From assembly GCA_020431545.1 (NCBI GenBank), contig JAGQIB010000490.1, positions 1 through 6,176 on the forward strand: a stretch of 6,176 bases of DNA, in the 5' to 3' direction. Below, in pieces: positions 1 through 4,332 of the stretch. The position numbers and the translations under genes are program-made. The stretch comes from Gemmatimonadota bacterium (lineage in GTDB: Bacteria > ARS69). Positions within the stretch are counted from its first letter, which is position 1. Each line of letters begins with the position of its first letter. Under the pieces are notes generated by a model. The model was not told the origin of the DNA. It saw only the letters and a list, made by a program, of their open reading frames with translations, and searched no databases.

Positions 1-889
1 CCACCTGCGTCTGGAACTCGGTCAGCGTCTTGCCGGCGAGCGTGTCCAGCTGCAGGCGGGTGCGCTCGAACGCGATCGCCTGCGCCAGCGCCGGGCTGCC
101 CACCTGCTCCATCGTGTCGAGGACGTCGAGCAGGCCGTCCTGCATCGACGGCGAGACGGTCACCGAGGAACCCGACCCGTTCAGCAAGAGGTCGATCGGC
201 AGCTGCCAGTCCAGGAGCGTGCGCAGCGTGCGGACGAGCAGCGTGGGATGCGCGAGCACCGTCTGCGCCATGTCGAAAGAGAACGTCTCGTACTGGCCCG
301 TGTAGAACTGCCCCACCGGCGTGATCGCGAGGACCTCGTCGCGGTAGCGGCGGAACGTGTCGAGCACTCCGGTCCCGCCCCGCCCCAGCAGACAGTCGCC
401 AAAGGGGTAACCCGGCACGACCGCCGCCGTGATCACGCAGATCGCCTGCAGGTAGCAGTACCCGAGGCCCCGTCCGGGAGCGAGCTCGAACCAGCCCGTG
501 GTGACCGATCCCGGGAAGCCGACGGAGACCGTACCGCCCCCGCCCGTGAGGTAGGCGGTGGCGACGCGCCCGGAGACGCCGTAACCGAGGTCCGGAAGCG
601 TTGCGTCGGGGAAGGTCTGCGGGATCGACCCGCCGGTCACGCCGGCCGGCAGCGCGAGCGTGCCCTCCGGCGGACCGATCGTGCTGTAGTACGACACCGA
701 TCCCCCACCGGACGGCGCATCCAGCACCACGGGAAGATCGAAGGAAGCCTGATCCGTGACCCGGATGCACTGCTCCGCCGCCAGCAGGAGTGACTCCGGG
801 TCCATGGTGGCGATCTGAGCCGCGGCCCGGTCGCCCGGCAGGCAGGCGAGGATCGCGGCGAGACTCACGAGCGGTACGAGACGAGGCAT
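1..889 (-). CDS. Exported protein with CFI-box-like domain (3' end beyond window)
   Basis: The frame is open from the ATG at 889-887 to the left edge: 296 complete codons and no stop, so the C-terminus is missing. A GGAG (901-898) sits 8 bases upstream of the ATG. Residues 1-24 form a Sec-type signal peptide (hydrophobic LVPLVSLAAILACL, then RAAA before Q25). Residues about 45-140 are rich in Gly, Thr, Val and Ser, as in a beta-sandwich. Residues about 145-228 resemble the CFI-box domain: a cysteine-led patch CVITAA (151-156), then FRRYRDEVL (179-187), TPVG (190-193), an aromatic stretch (FYTGQYETFSFDMA) and HPTLLVRTLRTLL (214-226). The usual CFIATAAYGS box is degenerate, and extra residues including C166 are inserted. 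About 70 further, mostly helical, residues follow, although this domain normally closes a protein. The ORF is certain; the domain assignment rests on motif resemblance and no biochemical function is known to me. It is transcribed divergently from the operon starting at 1105. Confidence 0.85.
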   Translation of the reverse strand, partial: MPRLVPLVSLAAILACLPGDRAAAQIATMDPESLLLAAEQCIRVTDQASFDLPVVLDAPSGGGSVSYYSTIGPPEGTLALPAGVTGGSIPQTFPDATLPDLGYGVSGRVATAYLTGGGGTVSVGFPGSVTTGWFELAPGRGLGYCYLQAICVITAAVVPGYPFGDCLLGRGGTGVLDTFRRYRDEVLAITPVGQFYTGQYETFSFDMAQTVLAHPTLLVRTLRTLLDWQLPIDLLLNGSGSSVTVSPSMQDGLLDVLDTMEQVGSPALAQAIAFERTRLQLDTLAGKTLTEFQTQV

Positions 890-895
890 GACGAA

Positions 896-924
896 TTCTC
901 CGGGTCGAAAGGTCGCCCGGAGAA
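896..924 (-). promoter_or_regulatory. Hairpin sequestering the ribosome binding site of the CFI-box-like gene
   Basis: TTCTCCGGG (896-904) and CCCGGAGAA (916-924) are a perfect 9-bp inverted repeat around an 11-base loop. On the minus-strand transcript the 3' arm contains the Shine-Dalgarno GGAG (901-898), six bases before the ATG region begins. Folded, the stem would mask ribosome access; as DNA it could instead be an operator for a dimeric regulator in the divergent promoter region. The repeat is seen directly; its role is inferred. Confidence 0.5.
898..901 (-). promoter_or_regulatory. Shine-Dalgarno of the CFI-box-like gene
   Basis: GGAG on the minus strand, 8 bases before the ATG at 889. 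It supports this start and lies inside the stem of the inverted repeat 896-924. Confidence 0.7.
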
Positions 925-965
925 CGGAACGGGCGGCGGCCGGAGTTGCGCGGGATTTCCCTCCT

Positions 966-977
966 CCGAACGTTCGG
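966..977. repeat. 12-bp palindrome CCGAACGTTCGG, candidate operator
   Basis: Perfect dyad CCGAACGTTCGG in the divergent intergenic region. The 12-mer TCCGAACGTTCG (965-976) recurs exactly at 1132-1143, inside the signal-peptide codons of the next gene and 167 bp away. The two copies flank the translation start at 1105. Site identity and any bound regulator are unknown. Confidence 0.4.
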
Positions 978-983
978 GCGTCT

Positions 984-1012
984 CCCCGGTGACGTCTTGA
1001 CGAGCACCGGGG
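984..1012. promoter_or_regulatory. Inverted repeat enclosing a -35-like TTGACG
   Basis: CCCCGGTG (984-991) and CACCGGGG (1005-1012) are a perfect 8-bp inverted repeat with a 13-base loop. The loop carries TTGACG (997-1002), a good match to a sigma-70 -35 hexamer on the plus strand. No convincing -10 element stands at the right distance (about 1020-1025 is G/C rich), so a promoter here is only a suggestion. The structure could be an operator or a leader hairpin for the operon beginning at 1105. Confidence 0.35.
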
Positions 1013-1093
1013 CAGCGAGCGACCCTCGGGGCGCCTCCGGGCCTCTTTCCCCGCCGAGGCCCGGCCCGGGATTCCCCGAACTGCCCCGAGATC

Positions 1094-1097
1094 GGAG
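1094..1097 (+). promoter_or_regulatory. Shine-Dalgarno of the secreted six-cysteine protein
   Basis: GGAG ends 7 bases before the ATG at 1105. This decides the start, because the open frame runs back to a TTG at 946 that lacks such a site and would put about 50 non-signal residues ahead of the signal peptide. Confidence 0.7.
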
Positions 1098-1104
1098 AGT
1101 CGAC

Positions 1105-1692
1105 ATGCTCACTCCTTCGCGCCGCCGGGCTTCCGAACGTTCGCACGTTCCCGTGATCGCGGCCGCGCTCGTGGTCCTGCTCCCGGGGGGAACCCTCGCC
1201 CACGACGTCTGCTTCGAGCCGACGCAGGGGGCGGACCTGAACGCGTCGCTGGATTGCGACGGCATCTCGGCGAAGATGCACGACAACGCGTGGATCGGAA
1301 TCTCGGAGACCGGTACTCCGTGCCAGGAGGACCCCTGGTGCGGCGACGGCCCGTGCCGCGCGTACCGGTGGACGTTCAGCCTGCGGGACGACGATCCGCT
1401 GGCGAACACGGGTCCGATCCCTCCGGACCACAAGATCTACCTGTGGCTCGAGAGCAACCGGGACCTGCCGCCGCAGGCGACGCAGTTCCGAGTTCAGAGT
1501 TCGGTACGCGCGATCGCGTTCCAGCCGCTCAACGGCGTGCAGAGTCTGGCCGGCGAGGATCTCCCGGACCTGGTGCTGGAGATTCCGTTCTGTCCGCGCG
1601 CGCCGATGCTGGCCGGGATCCTCACGCTCGACGTGATCCAGCCGGTCGAGGCCGAGACGTGGGGTCGCGTGAAGTCGTACTATCACGAGTGA
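1105..1692 (+). CDS. Secreted six-cysteine protein of unknown family
   Basis: 195 residues. I do not recognise the family. Residues 1-32 form a signal peptide: arginine-rich start (SRRRASER), hydrophobic VIAAALVVLL (17-26) and TLA before H33. The mature protein carries six cysteines (C36, C51, C73, C79, C84, C163), an even number that would suit disulfide bonding outside the cytoplasm. C73-C84 lie in a tight PCQEDPWCGDGPC cluster followed by aromatic strands (YRWTF, KIYLWLE). The C-terminal half is beta-like, with alternating hydrophobic residues (LPDLVLEIPFC, AGILTLDVIQPV). No transmembrane segment, lipobox or catalytic motif is evident. It is the first gene of the run, 28 bases upstream of the Rieske oxygenase start and on the same strand, so it is probably co-transcribed, although an exported protein is an odd partner for a cytoplasmic oxygenase. 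It could be a solute-binding or surface accessory protein, but the sequence does not show this. Confidence 0.8.
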   Translation: MLTPSRRRASERSHVPVIAAALVVLLPGGTLAHDVCFEPTQGADLNASLDCDGISAKMHDNAWIGISETGTPCQEDPWCGDGPCRAYRWTFSLRDDDPLANTGPIPPDHKIYLWLESNRDLPPQATQFRVQSSVRAIAFQPLNGVQSLAGEDLPDLVLEIPFCPRAPMLAGILTLDVIQPVEAETWGRVKSYYHE

Positions 1693-1711
1693 CCGCGCAC
1701 GTCGTTCGCCC

Positions 1712-1716
1712 GGAGG
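1712..1716 (+). promoter_or_regulatory. Shine-Dalgarno of the Rieske oxygenase gene
   Basis: GGAGG within CGGAGGGAGA directly before the ATG at 1721, the strongest ribosome binding site in the window. It fixes the start, and the 28-base gap after the previous stop supports an operon. Confidence 0.75.
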
Positions 1717-1720
1717 GAGA

Positions 1721-2839
1721 ATGCCGGCCACTCCTCCCCGCGACGCTCGGGGACACCGAGCCCTGTCGCGACGCTGGTACACGTCCCGCGACGTCTTCGA
1801 CCTCGAGATGGAGCGGATCTTCCTCGGGCGCTGGCTGTACGCGGGCCGCTCTTCCGACCTCGACGCTCCCGGCCGCTGTCTCGGCCACGACGTGGGTTCC
1901 GAGAGCGCGATCGTGGTCCGGGACTCGGACTTCGGCCTCCGCGCCTTCCACAATCAGTGCCGACACCGCGGCACGCGCCTCTGTGACGCGGGGCTGACCG
2001 ACGTCGGTCGCGCGATCCGCTGTCCGTACCACGCGTGGACGTACTCGTTGCGGGGAGAGCTGATCGGCGCGCCGAACATGGCGGACGTGACCGGCTTTTC
2101 GCGGAGCGAGTGGCCCCTCCACCCGGTGGCGGTCGCGGAGTGGGAGGGGTGCGTGATGCTGAACTTCGCCGAGGCGCCCGTGCCCTTCGCGGAGGAGTTC
2201 GCCCCGCTTCTCGGGAAGTTCGGCCCGTGGCGCCTCGACGAGCTCCGTCCCGTCCACGAGATCGGCTACGACGTGGGCGCGAACTGGAAGCTCGTGTTCC
2301 AGAACTACTCGGAGTGCTACCACTGCCCCACGCTGCACCCTCACCTGGATCGACTCACCCCGTACCGCGGAGCGGCGAACGATCTCGAAGAGGGCCCGTT
2401 TCTCGGCGGTCCGATGGAGCTCACCCGGCCGGACGGCAGCATGACGATGTCGGGCGCACGTTGCGCTCCGCCGCTTTCCGACCTCACCGACGCGCGCGCC
2501 GACCTCGTGTACTACTACACCGTGCTCCCGAATCTCCTGCTGAGCCTCCATCCGGACTACGTGATGATCCACCGCCTCGAACCGCAGGACGTGGACCGCA
2601 CGCGGGTGGTGTGCCAGTGGCTGTTCCACCCCGACGCCGCCGCGGCCCCCGGTTTCGACCCGAGCGACGCGATCGAGTTCTGGAACGTCACGAACCTCCA
2701 GGACTGGGAGGTCAGCGAGCGCTCGCAGCGGGGAATCTCCTCCCGCCGCTACGTGCCCGGTCCGTACTCGAACCTGGAGAGCATGATCGCCGCCTGGGAT
2801 CGGGAGTATCTCCGGATCATGAACGGAGACGACGCGTGA
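1721..2839 (+). CDS. Rieske non-heme iron oxygenase, alpha subunit
   Basis: 372 residues, full length for a Rieske ring-hydroxylating-type oxygenase alpha subunit, which uses O2 and two electrons to hydroxylate or N-demethylate a small substrate in the cytoplasm. The N-terminus (RRWYTSRDVFDLEMERIFLGRW) is typical. The Rieske [2Fe-2S] ligands are C80 and H82 (CRH) and C101 and H104 (CPYH). The catalytic domain shows NWK (188-190) and NYSECYHCPTLH (195-206). This gives mononuclear iron ligands H201 and H206 and bridging acid E198 where naphthalene dioxygenase has Asp; D328 in NLQDWEVSERSQRG is the likely third ligand. The NYxECYHCPxLHP form and a Glu bridge are features I associate with glycine betaine, carnitine and choline-type oxygenases (GbcA, CntA, YeaW), so a quaternary amine or related carboxylate is possible, but the substrate is not shown. 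No reductase, ferredoxin or beta subunit is encoded nearby, so electrons must come from elsewhere. It overlaps the transporter gene by four bases. Confidence 0.95.
   Translation: MPATPPRDARGHRALSRRWYTSRDVFDLEMERIFLGRWLYAGRSSDLDAPGRCLGHDVGSESAIVVRDSDFGLRAFHNQCRHRGTRLCDAGLTDVGRAIRCPYHAWTYSLRGELIGAPNMADVTGFSRSEWPLHPVAVAEWEGCVMLNFAEAPVPFAEEFAPLLGKFGPWRLDELRPVHEIGYDVGANWKLVFQNYSECYHCPTLHPHLDRLTPYRGAANDLEEGPFLGGPMELTRPDGSMTMSGARCAPPLSDLTDARADLVYYYTVLPNLLLSLHPDYVMIHRLEPQDVDRTRVVCQWLFHPDAAAAPGFDPSDAIEFWNVTNLQDWEVSERSQRGISSRRYVPGPYSNLESMIAAWDREYLRIMNGDDA
2825..2828 (+). promoter_or_regulatory. Shine-Dalgarno of the transporter gene, inside the oxygenase
   Basis: GGAG ends 7 bases before the GTG at 2836. 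It supports GTG as the true start although the same frame is open back to 2035. The GTGA at 2836-2839 combines start and stop, a translational-coupling arrangement. Confidence 0.7.
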
Positions 2840-4236
2840 TCGCGGCGGCGGGAGCGTTCTTCGCGGACCGGTTCCGACGCTGGATCCCGGACTCGTTCGT
2901 CTTCGCCCTGCTGCTCACGTTCATGGCCGGCGCGCTCGCGCTCGTGGTCGTGGACGACGTCACGCCGGTCGGCGTCCTCGATGCCTGGCAGAAGGGATTC
3001 TGGTCGCTGCTCGCGTTCGGGATGCAGATGGTGCTCATCCTCGCGACGGGATACGCGATCGCGATCTCCCCGCCGGCGGCCCGGGTGATCGACGTTCTCG
3101 TGGCCCGCGTGCGATCGCCGGTGCTCGTCTACGCGCTCGTGACCGGAGTGGGATGTCTGTTCTCGCTCGTGTCGTGGGGCTGGATCGTGCTCACGGCCGT
3201 GATGGCGCGCGAGCTCGCAGCGCGGGTGCGGGGAGTGGACTATCGATTGCTCGCCGCCTGCGTGTACGTTTCCTTCCTGACCTGGCACGGGGGGCTGTCG
3301 GGGTCGATTCCGCTCGTGCTGAACACGCCCGACAACTTCCTCATCACGTCCGGCGTGCTCTCCGCCACGATCCCCGTGGCCCGGACGATCGCGAGCCCCC
3401 TCAACCTGGTGTGCAACGCGACGCTGGTCCTGACGCTGCCGCTTCTCATGGTGCTCATGCGCCCGCGCGGCGACGCGGTGCGCGAGATGAAGGATCTTCG
3501 CCGCGAGAAGGCCGGCGAACGGGAGATCTCCGTGGAGGAGGAGGCGCGCGCCTTGCGGCTCCCGACGCGCAACCTCTCGGACGCGCTCAACCACAGCCGC
3601 GCGATCCAGTGGCTCATTTCCGCGGCCGGCGTCTGGTGGCTCGCGCGGCACTTCCGGGCGAACGGCTTCGACGTGAACCTGAACGTGATGAACGTCCTGT
3701 TCCTCATGCTCGGACTGCTCGCCCACGGAACCCCGGCCCGATACGTCGTGGCGATGCAGCGCGCCTGCGGCAACGTGTCGGGCATCGTGCTCCAGTTCCC
3801 GTTCTACGCCGGGATCATGGGGATCCTGCAGCACACCGGTCTCGGGTCCGCGATCGCGACCGCGCTCGCCGCGGGCGCCTCCGCCGCGACGTTGCCGCCG
3901 CTCGCGTTCCTGATCGGCGGGGTCGTGAACCTGTTCATTCCGTCGGGCGGAGGCGAATGGGCGGTGGTGGGACCGAGTCTCGTGGAGGCGGCCCGCTCGC
4001 TCGGTGCCACCCTCCCCCCGGACCAGCTCGCCGGTTTCGTGGCGCGGGTGTCGATGGCCGTCGCGTACGGCGACGCCTGGACGAACATGATCCAGCCGTT
4101 CTGGACTCTCGCGTTCTTTCCCGTGATCGCCGCGGGCGTCCGGCTGCAGGCGCGCGACATCATGGGCTACACGTTCGTGGCGCTCCTCTGGTCCGGCGTG
4201 ATCTTCGCGGCCTGCGTGACGTTCCTGCCGATCTGA
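2836..4236 (+). CDS. Short-chain fatty acid transporter family protein (AtoE/TIGR00366-like)
   Basis: 466 residues from a GTG start, close to the usual 440-470 of the AtoE/SCFA_trans family of inner-membrane carriers for short-chain carboxylates such as acetoacetate or butyrate. Family signatures include GMQMVLILATGYAIA (62-76), WGWIVLTAVMARELA (114-128), GGLSGSIPL (152-160), NFLITSGVLSATIPVARTI (167-185), QFPFYAGIMGI (320-330), NLFIPSGGGEWAVVGPS (365-381) and GDAWTNMIQPFWTL (412-425). Hydrophobic stretches near 20-39, 56-76, 96-122, 138-160, 189-208, 257-270, 284-297, 314-331, 351-368, 422-436 and 445-465 suggest about ten or more membrane passes. A charged 45-residue loop (209-255, rich in Arg, Glu and Lys) is probably cytoplasmic. 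Its start overlaps the oxygenase stop, so the two are likely translated together. The usual ato partners (CoA transferase, thiolase) are absent, so the real substrate may differ. The family call is firm; the substrate is inferred. Confidence 0.93.
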   Translation: MIAAAGAFFADRFRRWIPDSFVFALLLTFMAGALALVVVDDVTPVGVLDAWQKGFWSLLAFGMQMVLILATGYAIAISPPAARVIDVLVARVRSPVLVYALVTGVGCLFSLVSWGWIVLTAVMARELAARVRGVDYRLLAACVYVSFLTWHGGLSGSIPLVLNTPDNFLITSGVLSATIPVARTIASPLNLVCNATLVLTLPLLMVLMRPRGDAVREMKDLRREKAGEREISVEEEARALRLPTRNLSDALNHSRAIQWLISAAGVWWLARHFRANGFDVNLNVMNVLFLMLGLLAHGTPARYVVAMQRACGNVSGIVLQFPFYAGIMGILQHTGLGSAIATALAAGASAATLPPLAFLIGGVVNLFIPSGGGEWAVVGPSLVEAARSLGATLPPDQLAGFVARVSMAVAYGDAWTNMIQPFWTLAFFPVIAAGVRLQARDIMGYTFVALLWSGVIFAACVTFLPI

Positions 4237-4255
4237 GGCTCGGAAACTCCCGCCC

Positions 4256-4291
4256 AAAGAAAGAGCGGGCCGGGCGCAAGGCCCGACCCGC
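4256..4291 (-). terminator. Intrinsic terminator for the FlgD-like protein gene, possibly bidirectional
   Basis: GCGGGCCGGGC (4265-4275) pairs with GCCCGACCCGC (4281-4291) over 11 positions with a single C/A mismatch and a 5-base loop. On the minus strand the stem is followed by TCTTTCTTT (4264-4256), a good U-rich tail, and lies about 42 bases past the stop of the minus-strand gene. The plus-strand side lacks a T-run, so termination of the transporter transcript by the same hairpin is less sure. It fills the 96-bp convergent gap. Confidence 0.7.
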
Positions 4292-4332
4292 CGCACCACC
4301 GGCGTCTCCCCTCCGGCGGTTTCCGCGAAGCG

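Noticed and set aside
842..853. Lipoprotein signal (ILAC, residues 13-16) in the CFI-box-like protein
   Set aside because: Leu at the -2 position is atypical for a lipobox, and a standard signal peptidase I site (AAA before Q25) follows.
997..1025. Confident sigma-70 promoter from TTGACG
   Set aside because: The -35-like hexamer has no acceptable -10 at 16-18 bases; kept only as a note on the inverted repeat.
946..1104. Upstream TTG start for the secreted six-cysteine protein
   Set aside because: It would bury the signal peptide behind about 50 residues, and ATG 1105 has a well-spaced GGAG.
1134..1150. LexA/SOS-like box (CGAAC...GTTCG)
   Set aside because: The half-sites abut without the four-base spacer of the Gram-positive-type SOS box, and the later GTTC is at the wrong distance.
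865..1953. Long minus-strand open frame of 362 codons across the divergent region and the next gene
   Set aside because: Its translation is Arg/Pro/Glu-rich low-complexity text typical of antisense frames in GC-rich DNA, with no domain, and it overlaps better supported genes.
2035..2835. Upstream in-frame extension of the transporter
   Set aside because: The open frame upstream of GTG 2836 reads as Arg/Pro-rich noise inside the oxygenase gene; the family N-terminus and a Shine-Dalgarno place the start at 2836.
2749..4299. Minus-strand open frame of 516 codons opposite the transporter
   Set aside because: Composition dominated by Arg, His, Glu and Gly with no motif; it is the antisense shadow of the membrane protein gene.
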